Notes: generated from the sequence alone by a model not told the origin. A stretch of DNA of 64,000 nucleotides from Streptomyces chartreusis NRRL 3882 (GCF_900236475.1 NZ_LT963352.1:62001-126000); one strand, 5' to 3'; positions 8,771 to 18,046 are shown, counted from the first letter of the stretch. A program made the numbers and translations.

Positions 8771-9598
8771 ATGCCTCTCATGCAGCCTTTCGCTTCCGAC
8801 TGGGACCGCCCGTCCTCGCAGGGCTCCGAACAGTGGAACTGGCTAGCGGTCGAAATAGCCGAGATCCGGCGGTGCGCCGAGGCAGGCGACCAAGCACACG
8901 ACCGCCTAGCCCTCATCCTCTTCGACCATCTGGTCGAGGTGATCATCAGCCGTGAGGTCAACGCCCAACTAGCCTTCCAGCTCCCCGACAGCATCATCGA
9001 GGAGATGCGGGAGTTTCGTGACAGCGGAGGGCAGCTCGACGAACAACTGCGCCAATTGATCGACCAGCATGTAGGCCCGGACCGGCGGGCGAAGATGGAC
9101 AACCATCTGGACCAGAAGACCAGGTTCCTGAAGCAGAGGGGTGTGCTGACAGATCACGAACGCGACGTACTCGACCGGCTGCACGAATACCGCAACGCGG
9201 CCTACCACCGCGACACCCTGGAACCGGACCTGATCTCAGACCTCGTGCTGGCCTACCGGGTGCTAGCGGACGACCTCCTCAGCCGGCACAAACCGATCGC
9301 CTGGACCATGGCGTCCTCAGACGCCGCCCCCATCGTGACGCCACAACAGCTTCGGGGCCTCCTGACCGAAGGTGTCGACATCGATCTCACATCGATGGCC
9401 CATCGGTTCCACGACCACGCCGCGAAGCGAGTCCAGGCCATCTCTGAGGCCGTCGCTATCGCCCAGCAACTCCTTAGCTTCAAGGATTCCGATGAAACGA
9501 ACGCGGCACCCCCAGATGACGACATGGCCCGTATGCTACCGGCCTCAGTGACACAGCCAAACGCCTGGCGCCTTGGACGAGGCAGGCAGAGAGCCTAA
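8771..9598 (+). CDS. HEPN-like hypothetical protein, probably frameshifted near its 3' end
   Basis: Starts at ATG 8771, 275 residues as read. It is helical, with the motif RLHEYRNAAYHRD at about residues 136-148. R141 and H146 fit the Rx4-6H signature of HEPN domains, found in RNases and defence proteins. Near 9535 a one-base shift would leave the MLPASVTQP reading and enter a frame encoding LSDTAKRLAPWTRQAE, then LNLDRALSRIEPSVKRLDMI and WWEQRRIDDLRGK, stopping at 9747. That tail looks more natural than the current C-terminus, so the intact gene was probably about 325 residues. It follows the small membrane-protein gene in the same direction. Confidence 0.6.
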   Translation: MPLMQPFASDWDRPSSQGSEQWNWLAVEIAEIRRCAEAGDQAHDRLALILFDHLVEVIISREVNAQLAFQLPDSIIEEMREFRDSGGQLDEQLRQLIDQHVGPDRRAKMDNHLDQKTRFLKQRGVLTDHERDVLDRLHEYRNAAYHRDTLEPDLISDLVLAYRVLADDLLSRHKPIAWTMASSDAAPIVTPQQLRGLLTEGVDIDLTSMAHRFHDHAAKRVQAISEAVAIAQQLLSFKDSDETNAAPPDDDMARMLPASVTQPNAWRLGRGRQRA

Positions 9599-9747
9599 AG
9601 TCCAAGAGCTCGTCACTCACCGGCCTGATGGTCCCCTTCCTCAACCTGGACCGAGCCCTTAGCCGTATCGAACCGTCTGTCAAACGCCTCGACATGATTC
9701 TGGACTGGTGGGAACAGCGTCGGATCGATGACCTCCGAGGCAAGTAG

Positions 9748-10280
9748 CGCCATGCCCTGAAGCACACACGGCCCGGCTGCGGTGGCCCCGCCGCGGAGGG
9801 CACTACCGATACACCGCCGCCCCCGCACCTCCAGTGCCAGCGCGCAGGAATCGGGCGCCCGATGCTGCCGACCGACACACCCGTTTAGACCGCAGCAAGC
9901 AGACCGCCGAGAGTCGTCTAAGCCCCGGACAGCAGCAATTCCTGACCCACCTCAGAATCGCCCCGGATCCGCGGATGTCGGCCGCCAGGAACGCGGAACC
10001 GGCGACTACCTCTCCCCCAGCACGACGGCTTCTCCTCGGGCTGCCGACTCGCACACATAAGACTTCTCGGTTCCGCATCATTGAGGATATTGGCGATACA
10101 TCCCCTTGTGTCACTGAACTGGCAGAACATCACCTCTTCGCTGATCTGCCGCTGTCTCTCATACACGCTGACAGCAGGCTCCGATGGTCGGGCGGGGCGG
10201 ACTCCCGCGCGCCAGGCTCCTGGTTCGTCGTGTGGGCCCGTGCGCACGCGGTTGGTCGCCCCAGATGAGGACCGCTGCGG
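9748..10280. other. Intergenic stretch downstream of the ATPase gene; no gene seen
   Basis: 530 bp between the HEPN-like gene and the stop of the ATPase gene, which converge here. Open frames exist on both strands but are low-complexity Arg/Pro/Ser readings typical of non-coding GC-rich DNA. If the transposase/ATPase pair belongs to a discrete element, one of its ends could lie in this stretch; I found no clear terminal repeats. Confidence 0.4.
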
Positions 10281-11093
10281 TCATCTGTGTTGCGGGGTGT
10301 GGCGGGTGGTGGGGTCGATGCGGCTGAGTACCCAGCGGATGAGGTCCTTGCTGAGAGTCAGGTCGGGGTTCTCCTCGAGGACGTCGTGGAGGAGGAGGGT
10401 GATCCTTGCCCAGTTTCTGAACGATCCGTGGCCCGCCATGTCGTCGGTGTAGAGGATCAGTTCGGGCTGCGCTTCGGCCCAGATCTGCTGGTAGGCGGGG
10501 ATGATGGACTGGACTTCGGTGGGGGTGAGGGGGCTGAACTGGTACCAGTCGAGGATGCGGGAGTGCAGGGCGGGGTTGTTGAGGATCTTCTGCCGGGCGT
10601 TGCCGCTGCCGACGAGGATGATGGGGGCGCGGCGTGCGTCGTCGCCCCACAGGGTGCGGAAGTACTCCAGGGCTTTGGTTCCGAGACCTTGCACTTCGTC
10701 GATGAGCAGGATGCGTGGCTCGGCTTCGAGTGCGTCGTGGATCTGCTGGTCGCAGGGGCCGACGGATTGCGGGGGCTGTCCCGGCAGGTCGAGGCGGCGC
10801 CAGAGTTGGGTGCGGACTTCGTTCATGTTGGCGCCGTTGTTGTAGCGCAGCCGTACGGTGGTTTCGGGGGCGTGGCGGCGTAGGACGGTGTGGACGGCGA
10901 AGGTTTTGCCGAGGCCGACGTGTCCGTGGATGCAGACCAGGGCGTTGTGCTTGATGGCTTTGAGGATGCGGGTTTCGGTTTCGGCTATGGCTTTGGTGGC
11001 CATGGCGTTGGCTCCGGTGAGGCCCAGGTAGTGGTCCTGGCTGGGTGGTGGGAGCTGGCTGGGGCGGGGCGTGGTGGTGGGGGTGGAGTTCAC
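10281..11093 (-). CDS. AAA+ ATPase, MuB/TnsC/IstB-like transposition regulator
   Basis: A 270-residue protein. GTG 11093 is chosen because it overlaps the stop of the transposase gene by 4 nt (GTGA), a sign of translational coupling; longer frames start inside the transposase. Walker A is in CIHGHVGLGKTFAVHTVLRR and Walker B in PRILLIDEVQGLGTKALEYF, with sensor-1-like PIILVGSGNARQK after it. This is the layout of MuB, TnsC and IstB ATPases, which select target DNA and activate a DDE transposase. It is the last gene of an operon beginning with cas genes. A fragment of a near-identical gene lies at 4321-4437. No TniQ or resolvase gene follows it. Confidence 0.8.
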   Translation of the reverse strand: MNSTPTTTPRPSQLPPPSQDHYLGLTGANAMATKAIAETETRILKAIKHNALVCIHGHVGLGKTFAVHTVLRRHAPETTVRLRYNNGANMNEVRTQLWRRLDLPGQPPQSVGPCDQQIHDALEAEPRILLIDEVQGLGTKALEYFRTLWGDDARRAPIILVGSGNARQKILNNPALHSRILDWYQFSPLTPTEVQSIIPAYQQIWAEAQPELILYTDDMAGHGSFRNWARITLLLHDVLEENPDLTLSKDLIRWVLSRIDPTTRHTPQHR

Positions 11094-12637
11094 GGCTGGT
11101 CCTTGGGGTGTGTGGTCGGGTGGGGGGCGGGGTTGAGGGGGCGGGTGAGTGCGGCGTCGGGTTCGGGCAGCTGGATGAGGTCGGGCAGTGCTTGTTCGGC
11201 CGGGGTGAAGCCGTCGAGGGTGCGCAGGTGCTCGAGGGCCTCTTCCTCGGGCATGACGTCTAGGGGGATGGGTGGGGTGGGGCGGGTTGCGGCCGCGTAG
11301 CGTTGGTTGCGGTTCTTCTCGGCCCTTTTGAGCTGGGCGCGCAGGCGGTCGGCTTCGCGGCGACGGGCTTGTTTGAGGCTGAGGGTTTGTTCCCGTGTGG
11401 CTTGTTGGGTCATGACGGCGGCGCCGAGGTGGCGGCCGGTGTGCGGGTCGTAGAGCTCGACGCGGTGGTTGTGGTGCGGGAGGTAGCGCAGGTGCACTTG
11501 CTCGCCGACGCGGCCGTGCATCCAGTCGGCGATGTAGTTGCGCTTGCGCCAGCGGACGCCGTGGTTGTTGATGGTCAGGGGTCTGCCGTGGCGTTCGAGG
11601 GTGTAGGTGTGGAGGTCTTCGGCTGTGACGGTGTCGATGAGTGCGGGGTCGGCGTCCCAGGCCTGGCGGGGGGTGCGGCCTTCCAGGCCCTTGAGGGTGT
11701 TCTCGTGGTTCCAGTGGTGGACCCAGGTGAGGACCTGTTCGACGAACGCTTCGAAGTGAAGCAGGGGCTGGTCGGGGTCGACGGGCTTGTTGCCGCGCAG
11801 GGTGGGGGCGTGGGTGTAGCCGGGCATGCCGGCGCACAGAGTCTTATTGATGGCCCCGTTGACTGCTTCGACGTTGCCTTTGCCTTCGGGAGTGAAGGGA
11901 GGCAGGGCGATGATTTCGGTTCCCAGCACGCCGAGTGCTTCTGTGACGGTGGCGCACAGGAATTCTTTGCCGCCGTCGACGCGCAGGTAGGTGGGGATGC
12001 CGCCGAACGGGCCGTGGTGTTCGTCGATGAGGATGGCGTCGCGGATGGCGACGAGGACGCCTTCGCGGCTGGGGCGTTGTGGGCTGATGGCGAGGCCGCA
12101 GATGGCTGAGGTGGCGCAGTCGACGAAGAAGGTGATCCATGGTTTGCGGATGTGGCCTTCGATGCGGACTTTGACGCTGGCTTCGACGTGGTCGGTCTCC
12201 CATGCGTAGTTGCGGTGGTGGCGTTGGCGTTCGCCGGCTACGTCGAAGCGCCGGCGGGCCTTCTCGCCGGCGCGGAGGCCGGCCCGCATCCCGGGGGTGA
12301 GGGCTTTGTTCGTGGCACGGTGGAACGTGGCCAGGGAGGGAACGGGGTGGCCTTCGGCGCGTAGTTCCCTCCAGGCGGCGGTGGCGTTGCCGCGCCAGCG
12401 GGCCACGGCGTCAAGCATGGGTGGGGTCAGGACGAAGCCGGTACGGCCTGAGGGTTGGTAGGTGCCGTGGTTGGCGCGTGCGTTGGCGAGCCAGCGGTCG
12501 ACGGTGCGGGGGTCGACGCCGAAGGCGTCGGCGACGCCGATGATCCGGGTGCGCGTGAGCCGCTCTGACTGTTGAAGGGTGTAAAGCCGGTGGACCGCGG
12601 CTGCGCGTAGGGCGTTGAGGTCGGGCGGGTGTGGCAT
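11090..12637 (-). CDS. Mu/TniA-like DDE transposase (rve core, Mu-type C-terminal barrel)
   Basis: A 515-residue protein starting at ATG 12637. The N-terminal 65 residues hold a helix-turn-helix (IIGVADAFGVDPRTVDRWLA), followed by a second DNA-binding helical region. The integrase core has the triad D in WETDHVEA, D in YLRVDGGKEFL and E in EGKGNVEAVNGAINK. After it comes a basic beta-rich region (NNHGVRWRKRNYIADWMHGR and VELYDPHTGRHLG) typical of the Mu transposase C-terminal barrel. The tail is Lys/Arg-rich, then acidic, and probably contacts the ATPase. The gene starts 24 bp after the cas6e stop on the same strand, at the place where cas1 normally stands in type I-E loci. The catalytic residues look intact. 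Confidence 0.82.
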   Translation of the reverse strand: MPHPPDLNALRAAAVHRLYTLQQSERLTRTRIIGVADAFGVDPRTVDRWLANARANHGTYQPSGRTGFVLTPPMLDAVARWRGNATAAWRELRAEGHPVPSLATFHRATNKALTPGMRAGLRAGEKARRRFDVAGERQRHHRNYAWETDHVEASVKVRIEGHIRKPWITFFVDCATSAICGLAISPQRPSREGVLVAIRDAILIDEHHGPFGGIPTYLRVDGGKEFLCATVTEALGVLGTEIIALPPFTPEGKGNVEAVNGAINKTLCAGMPGYTHAPTLRGNKPVDPDQPLLHFEAFVEQVLTWVHHWNHENTLKGLEGRTPRQAWDADPALIDTVTAEDLHTYTLERHGRPLTINNHGVRWRKRNYIADWMHGRVGEQVHLRYLPHHNHRVELYDPHTGRHLGAAVMTQQATREQTLSLKQARRREADRLRAQLKRAEKNRNQRYAAATRPTPPIPLDVMPEEEALEHLRTLDGFTPAEQALPDLIQLPEPDAALTRPLNPAPHPTTHPKDQP

Positions 12638-12661
12638 CCGGGGGTGTGCTTCCTGGTCGGG

Positions 12662-13306
12662 TCAGGCGGGGGCGAGGGAGAGAAGTCCGGCTCCGTAGCT
12701 TTTCGCCCGGCCGATGCCGTTCTTCAGGGCGTGGGTGAGGTGGGTGGTGTCGGTGATGCGGGCGAGGCCGTCGAACTGGGTCAGCGTGAAGTAGGGGGCC
12801 GAGCGTGTGATGCGGGTGCGGGGAAAGGGGCGTGGGCTACAGGAGACGGTGACGGGTTCGAGTCCGGCGGCGGTGGCGCGGCGTTGCCACCAGGCGATGG
12901 CGTCGTCGCCGGTTAGGTGGGTGATCTTGCCGCGTCGTTTGCCGGTGACGGGGTGGGGGGTGGGGTTGCCTGCGGAGCGGGCGACGGTGGGGGCGGCGGT
13001 GATGCGGTAGCGCATGGTGCGCCCCGGGGTGAGGGCGTTCAGCAGGGGGGTGAGGTCGAGGGTGCGGGCGGTGCCGTAGCGGGTGGGCAGGGCGGTCAGG
13101 TCAGGGGTGTGCGCCGTCTGCACGAGCAGGACGGGGTCGGTTCCGGGTTCGGCGCGGAACAGTAAGCCGGCGGTGGCCCGAGGGGTGGGGCCGATGTGGT
13201 CGGGGACCAAGCGCATGAGGGTTTTGTGGAGGCTGTCGACGTCGGCGAGGTCGGCTTTGGCCGCAGGGTGGCGGGGGTCGAGGACGAGGCGGGTGAGGCT
13301 GGTCAT
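12662..13306 (-). CDS. cas6e: Type I-E CRISPR endoribonuclease Cas6e (CasE/Cse3)
   Basis: A 214-residue protein, the usual size of Cas6e, with the start overlapping the cas5e stop (ATGA). It has the two ferredoxin-like halves: an N-terminal MTSLTRLVLDPRHP strand and DVDSLHKTLMRLVPD helix, with His in the expected catalytic helix, and the C-terminal glycine-rich ALKNGIGRAKSYGAGLLSLA motif that is diagnostic of Cas6e. It processes the precursor CRISPR RNA within the repeat hairpin and stays bound in Cascade. The repeats nearby have the CCCGC/GCGGG stem such an enzyme would cut. Confidence 0.93.
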   Translation of the reverse strand: MTSLTRLVLDPRHPAAKADLADVDSLHKTLMRLVPDHIGPTPRATAGLLFRAEPGTDPVLLVQTAHTPDLTALPTRYGTARTLDLTPLLNALTPGRTMRYRITAAPTVARSAGNPTPHPVTGKRRGKITHLTGDDAIAWWQRRATAAGLEPVTVSCSPRPFPRTRITRSAPYFTLTQFDGLARITDTTHLTHALKNGIGRAKSYGAGLLSLAPA

Positions 13307-14112
13307 GCGATTTCTCCGTGCATGTACGCGGCGAGGGCGTCAATCGGTCGGGGGCCTGCATAGAGGTGGGCGGGTAGGGGTTCGGTGGTCATCCACAGCG
13401 GGCGTGGTAGGTGGCGGCGGGCGTGGCGGGTGAGGTTGACGGGTTCGCTGGTGCTTTCCCGGTCGGGTGGGGTGGTGGGGTCGGCGCCGGGGGGTGGGTG
13501 TTCCCAGACGAAGGTGGTGGGCAGGTGTGTGTCGCCGGGGTTGGGGGGCGGGGTGCGGGTGAGGGGGGTGCGGGTGAGGAGTTCTTGGACGGGGTCGGGG
13601 CTGTCGGGGTTGAGGAGGAGGGGTTCGTCGGGTAGGCAGGCGCGGCGGCCGAGGAACAGTCCGAAGCGGGGCCGTTCGAGGGTTTCGGCGATGTGGGCGG
13701 TGAGCAGGGCGGGTCCGGTGACGGCGACGGTGAAGACGGCGCCGGTGAGGGAGTCGCGGTGGGAGACGAGGGTGGAGGCGGCAGGTTTTCGCCGGGTGCC
13801 GTCGCCGGTGCGCAGGCGCTGCTCGCGGGGGCGGCCGCCGCCGACGGTGTGGAAGTCGCGGTAGGGGGTGCCGGGCTGGTCGATGCGGACGGTGAGGGTC
13901 AAATCGCGGTGGCTGGGGGCGGTGGTGTCGCCGGGGGCCTGGAGGTGGGGGTAGGGGTCGAGGGCGTGTTCGCGCGGGCGTCCCTGGGCGGCGGCGAACA
14001 TGCCGATGAGGGAGGAGCGGGTGGGGAAGGCGCAGGTGTCGCGGTAGTGGAAGACGCCGCGTTCGCCGAAGGACTGCAGCAGGCCTGCCAGGCGCAGGAC
14101 GAGGCCGCTCAC
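13303..14112 (-). CDS. cas5e: Type I-E Cascade subunit Cas5e (CasD)
   Basis: A 269-residue protein with the Cas5e N-terminus LVLRLAGLLQSFGERGVFHY followed by RDTCAFPTRSSLIGMFAAA. It caps the 5' handle of the crRNA. It overlaps cas7e upstream and cas6e downstream by 4 nt each. The C-terminal part contains the FVWEH strand and ends ALAAYMHGEIA, as expected for a full-length copy. No defect is visible. Confidence 0.93.
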   Translation of the reverse strand: MSGLVLRLAGLLQSFGERGVFHYRDTCAFPTRSSLIGMFAAAQGRPREHALDPYPHLQAPGDTTAPSHRDLTLTVRIDQPGTPYRDFHTVGGGRPREQRLRTGDGTRRKPAASTLVSHRDSLTGAVFTVAVTGPALLTAHIAETLERPRFGLFLGRRACLPDEPLLLNPDSPDPVQELLTRTPLTRTPPPNPGDTHLPTTFVWEHPPPGADPTTPPDRESTSEPVNLTRHARRHLPRPLWMTTEPLPAHLYAGPRPIDALAAYMHGEIA

Positions 14113-15272
14113 GGCCGGCCCGCGGGGGTGAGGTCGGCGGTCGCGGCGGCGGCGCAGGCGGCGGCGAGGTCGTCGAAGGACGTGTGGCGGTTGCCGAGGT
14201 CTTTGATGGGCTTGGTAGGGGTGCCGGCGTGTCCGTGTGCGAGGAGGTGGCGGGTGCCGAGCAGGCGGGTGATGGTGGCGGCGTAGTCGGCGAGCACCTG
14301 GCGGGCGGGAGCGGTGTAGCCGCCCTGGGGGGCTGCGGCGACGGGCTGTTCGAAGGCGGCGCCGTAGGAGACGGAGCGGCGGTCGCGGACGGCGTAGTGG
14401 ACGAGGTCGGGGACGGTGTGCGGTGCGGTGGAGGTCTTCTTGCCTGAGGGCATGCTCAGGATGAAGTGCTGGACGAAGAGCTCGACGAGGGTGTTGACCG
14501 TGGCGGCGGTGGCGGCGGGGCCGAGGTTCGCGTGGAGGTCGGTGATGTTGATGGTCGCGAAACGGTAGAAGCAGCCGGTGGTCAGGAACGCGGTCTGAAG
14601 GTGGGCGCTGCCGGGGTCACCGTCTTGGGGCAGGTCCTCCACTGCGGTGAAGAAGTCGGGCTGCGGGTCGCTTTGATGTGTGGAGAAGGCGGGGGCCATC
14701 TGCACGGCTGCTTCGACGTGGCCGGCGGGCAGTTCGGCGAGCATCCGGCCGAACAGGTTGATGCTCGTGGTGCGGCGGGTCAGGTGGGCAGCGAGGTCCT
14801 TGGCGGGCAGGACCGGCGCGATCTTCTTCTTGGGGGTGTGGGCGGCGAGTGCTTCCTCAAGTGCCGTGCGGTGCTTTTCGCACAGGGTGACGAGGTCGTC
14901 GATGACGTCCGTCGGGAGGTAGAGCATGGCCTGGGTGCGGTAGCCCTCCTGGTCGTTGTGCTGCAGGCCGTCCTTCTTCGCCGAGTGGACGATCTGGGCC
15001 GCCGCGAACGCGGCGAGTTCCTCGGGCCACTTCGCTTCCTGCAGCTTCCGGGCGACCAGGGGCGGCACCATGCGGGTGCGGGCGGCGTGCTCGCCCAGGT
15101 CCTGTTCGACGTTGAGGCGGATGGGCCGCTTCCACGCCTGGGGCGAGACGAAGGCCCTCGTCGCGTTACCGAACGAGATGGTCTTGGGTTCGTTGTCGGC
15201 GTCGCGGTTGAGGTTCGCCGCGGTCACGGGCTGCAGGACGTGCAGGTCGAGGAAGCGTGCCGGGATGTACAT
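14109..15272 (-). CDS. cas7e: Type I-E Cascade backbone subunit Cas7e (CasC)
   Basis: ATG 15272 gives a 387-residue protein beginning MYIPARFLDLHVLQPVTAAN, the conserved Cas7e start (FLDLHVLQ...NLNRD). Other landmarks are the KRPIRLNVEQDLGEHAARTR stretch and a central NLFGRMLAELPAGHVEAAVQ segment. Cas7e forms the helical crRNA-binding filament of Cascade. An upstream ATG at 15446 would add 58 residues of non-conserved sequence and was rejected. About 263 bp separate it from cse2, unusually long for this operon, and could hold a promoter. Confidence 0.92.
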   Translation of the reverse strand: MYIPARFLDLHVLQPVTAANLNRDADNEPKTISFGNATRAFVSPQAWKRPIRLNVEQDLGEHAARTRMVPPLVARKLQEAKWPEELAAFAAAQIVHSAKKDGLQHNDQEGYRTQAMLYLPTDVIDDLVTLCEKHRTALEEALAAHTPKKKIAPVLPAKDLAAHLTRRTTSINLFGRMLAELPAGHVEAAVQMAPAFSTHQSDPQPDFFTAVEDLPQDGDPGSAHLQTAFLTTGCFYRFATINITDLHANLGPAATAATVNTLVELFVQHFILSMPSGKKTSTAPHTVPDLVHYAVRDRRSVSYGAAFEQPVAAAPQGGYTAPARQVLADYAATITRLLGTRHLLAHGHAGTPTKPIKDLGNRHTSFDDLAAACAAAATADLTPAGRP

Positions 15273-15535
15273 GAAGAAGGGCTCTTTCGCGGTAGGGGCG
15301 GCGGGCATGCCGCTGGTGCAGCCCACGGACGGGACTGCCGGACAAAAGGAAGAGGGGTCGGCGCGGTGTTCGTTGGCCGGTAAGTGTCGCGCCGTGGGGT
15401 GGTGTTGTGGCCGTGCGGGCGCCGGGTTGAGCAGACCGCTGCGCACACGCTCACGTCGGCGGGTGCTGTAGAGGGGACGGCCGCAGCTGACTCTTGATCG
15501 TGCGGGCGCGGGCTCGGGCGCGGCCGATGAGTGCT

Positions 15536-16177
15536 TCAGGTGCGCCGGGGTTGGGGGGCGGCGAGGTAGAAGGCGTCGCGCCAGCGCAGTCCGACCTGGT
15601 CACGACGGTAGGTGCGCTGCACCAGGTCGTGGAGAAGGACTGCCCAGTCGGGGGTGATGCCGTCCTTCAGCAGCCGCGTGATGGGTGCGGGCAGCCGACG
15701 GTGGAGTTGATCGTCACTGAGGCGGGTCAGGACGTGCAGGAGGCTCTCGGTGCGCTCAGCTGCGTGGCCTGCCCGGCGTACGGCGGCTGCGAGGGTGGCG
15801 CCGAGGTTGGGCCGGGCGAACCAGGCCGCCGGGTCCGGCTCGGCTGGTGGCAGCTGGGGCTCGGCAGGGGCGATGAGGAGGTGGCCGGCGAGGCTGTCCT
15901 CGGTGCTGAGCAGGCCGGGGCCGTCATCGGGGCGGACGCCCGGAGTGTGGGACTGGGGTCCGGCCATCGCGATGAGGCTTGCGACGGTGTAGTAGGCGCG
16001 GCGTCCTTGGCGGTGCGCGGTGCGCCTGGACAGGTAGCGGTCCATGGGGGCGCATTCCTCCACGGGCCGGCCTCTGCCTCGGCTGAGGCGGACGCGGACC
16101 CCGGGTTCGGCGCACAGGAGGTGGATGTGGGCGACGAACGCGTCGCAGGAGGCGCGGTGTTCGGCTGCGGTGGGCAT
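15536..16177 (-). CDS. cse2: Type I-E Cascade small subunit Cse2 (CasB)
   Basis: A 213-residue helical protein starting at ATG 16177, overlapping the cse1 stop by one base (TGATG). Typical Cse2 features are the YTVASLIAMA segment after a basic N-terminal helix and the C-terminal WAVLLHDLVQRTYRRDQVGL followed by RWRDAFYL. Two copies line the Cascade belly and stabilise the R-loop. A longer upstream frame is antisense/out-of-frame reading of cse1 and was not used. Confidence 0.9.
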   Translation of the reverse strand: MPTAAEHRASCDAFVAHIHLLCAEPGVRVRLSRGRGRPVEECAPMDRYLSRRTAHRQGRRAYYTVASLIAMAGPQSHTPGVRPDDGPGLLSTEDSLAGHLLIAPAEPQLPPAEPDPAAWFARPNLGATLAAAVRRAGHAAERTESLLHVLTRLSDDQLHRRLPAPITRLLKDGITPDWAVLLHDLVQRTYRRDQVGLRWRDAFYLAAPQPRRT

Positions 16178-17715
16178 CAGGCGGCCTTCTGGGGTGGGGC
16201 GGGCCGGCGGTAGAGGTCCCTGACGGCGTGGGCGACGGCGCGGGCCGCCGAGGTGTGACGGATCCGAGCGGCTTCGGTGATCTCGCGCAGAGCGGCCGCG
16301 GCGGCGTCGGCGAAGGCGGTGCAGGCTGTGGTGTCGGGCTCCTGCACAAGACGCCAGAACACCTTCTCGGCCTTGGGCCAGTACCGGGTCAGTGCCCTGT
16401 GCGCCCAGGAGGGCTGTGTGGTGCGGCTGTGGGTGGCAGTGTTCCAGGCTTGCTTGGCGACGGTCGCCAGCCGCTGTGCGATGTGTTCGGCTTCCCGGCA
16501 GCACTCGGCGATGCGCTGGGCTTTGACCGGGTCGTGTTCCTGGGTGAAGTTCAGCAGGGGCGGGGTGATGGCGGTGTACCACTGCCGGTCGATCACCTTG
16601 CCGTCCTGGTCGAATCCGTGGACGCGGGTCCGCAGGCTGCGTCGCACGGGTTCGGGGAGGTCGTTGAGGGTGTCGAAGATGGCCGGCCGGCGGTGTGTGC
16701 CGTGTTCGTCCGGGGCTAGGAGCAGTGTCTCCAGCTCCCGCCACCAGGCGCGGGATGCGTCGGCGCGGTGGAGGGTGCGGCGCCGGGCGACGTTCTTGCG
16801 TTCGGGGGTGATGCGGTAGGCGAGGTAGGGGTCGGTGGTGAGGGGCTTGGGCTGCTGGGTGGACCAGGTGATGTAGGCGTCGGTGACGGTGGTGCCGTCG
16901 TGGCCGGGCACGAGGAGGATCGCGTGCCGGCTCAGGCCGGTCAGTTGCCGGCCGGGCCAGGTCATCGCACGGCCGGTGGCCTGCGGACTGGGTGGTGTGG
17001 CTTCTTCCCAGGGGCAGGCGTCCGCGCCTGGTGGCTGGTCGTCGCCGGTGAAGGCGGGCACACCGGCCAGGAGCGTTTCGTGCAGGGTGCGGCCCAGAGG
17101 GTGGAAGGACACGCTGGAGCGCAAAGGGCCGCTGGTCTGCTTTCTGCTGGTGACACCGTTCAGGGTGCGGGGGGTTCCGGTGCCGGACCGCCCGTAGTAG
17201 TGGTGGATGAGCAGGATCTGCAGGGCCTCGGCGGTGGGGACGGGCTCAGTACTGTGGTGGCCGTGCGGGCTGAACCAGTCGAGGTTGTTGCCGGCGGGAC
17301 GCCCGGGCACGAAGGCGTTGATGCCGGTTGGGTGGTCGCACTGGTCGCGCAGCGCGGGGTCTTGCAGCCAGGGATGGATGGGGTGGAAGGCGTCCCAGGT
17401 GTGCTGGTCGAAGTAGGCGTGGACGGCGTCCGGGTCGAAGCGGCCTTCAGCCAGGCGGCTGCGGCGCAGCGCGTTCCATTGGGAGGCGGTGAGCTCGGGG
17501 TCGTCGAGGCCGGTGATGCGGGCTGTGATGGCGGCCGCGATCCGCAGGAGCGCTGAGGCTGCCGGCGGGTGGGGCAGGGCTAGATCGTCGATGCGGTGGG
17601 CATTCAGGAACAGGCCTCGCAGGCCCACTTGGTCGTAGCTGTAGCCGGTGCGGACGTCGATCCAAGGGTTGTCGGCCGCGCTGAACGTGGTGGTGGAAGG
17701 GGGTAATGGGGACAA
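16177..17715 (-). CDS. cse1: Type I-E Cascade large subunit Cse1 (Cas8e/CasA)
   Basis: TTG 17715 gives a 512-residue protein starting LSPLPPSTTTFSAADNPWID, which matches the Cse1 start (NPWI..). An ATG at 17949 would add 78 residues of low-complexity sequence. Landmarks include the VGLRGLFLNAHRIDDLALPH segment, HPWLQDPALR, the FSPHGHHSTEPVPTAEALQI stretch and LLIHHYYGRSGTGTPRTLNG. Cse1 recognises the PAM and recruits Cas3. It ends in overlap with cse2. The gap to cas3 is about 330 bp with the TTG start, which suggests an internal promoter or a still uncertain N-terminus. Confidence 0.88.
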   Translation of the reverse strand: MSPLPPSTTTFSAADNPWIDVRTGYSYDQVGLRGLFLNAHRIDDLALPHPPAASALLRIAAAITARITGLDDPELTASQWNALRRSRLAEGRFDPDAVHAYFDQHTWDAFHPIHPWLQDPALRDQCDHPTGINAFVPGRPAGNNLDWFSPHGHHSTEPVPTAEALQILLIHHYYGRSGTGTPRTLNGVTSRKQTSGPLRSSVSFHPLGRTLHETLLAGVPAFTGDDQPPGADACPWEEATPPSPQATGRAMTWPGRQLTGLSRHAILLVPGHDGTTVTDAYITWSTQQPKPLTTDPYLAYRITPERKNVARRRTLHRADASRAWWRELETLLLAPDEHGTHRRPAIFDTLNDLPEPVRRSLRTRVHGFDQDGKVIDRQWYTAITPPLLNFTQEHDPVKAQRIAECCREAEHIAQRLATVAKQAWNTATHSRTTQPSWAHRALTRYWPKAEKVFWRLVQEPDTTACTAFADAAAAALREITEAARIRHTSAARAVAHAVRDLYRRPAPPQKAA

Positions 17716-18046
17716 GGGCGCGTCTTTCGAGGACTGAGGAAGCTGAAGGTGCGGTGACGGGCGGCGGCGGGTTCTGTGGGTGCGGCCGGCCAGGACCAGG
17801 GTGGTGATCCCCTGTGGTCTGTTGCTGTTGAAGCAAGGCAGTACGTGGGGCGTTTGGCCAAGTGCTGTGCAGGGGCCACCAACAGCGCCCTTGTGGGGCA
17901 GGGGAATGGTGTGCGAGGTACGGCCAGGGGTTCGAAGAGCTGCGAACACAGCGAATCATGCCGCTGCCGCGTCTCACGACCGGTGAGAAAGTCCGACGAT
18001 CAAGTAATGGCGTGATACTTCCGGCGCCGGGCTTCACGCAGTGTGA

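Noticed and set aside
8101..9102. 333-codon minus-strand frame
   Set aside because: Antisense to the small membrane protein and the HEPN-like gene; Ser/Arg-rich without domain pattern.
11094..11837. Long N-terminal extension of the MuB-like ATPase
   Set aside because: It lies wholly inside the transposase gene and is Pro/Arg-rich; the GTGA overlap start at 11093 is the better choice.
15272..15446. 58-residue N-terminal extension of Cas7e
   Set aside because: Cas7e proteins begin at the FLDLHVLQ strand; the extension is low-complexity and ATG 15272 fits better.
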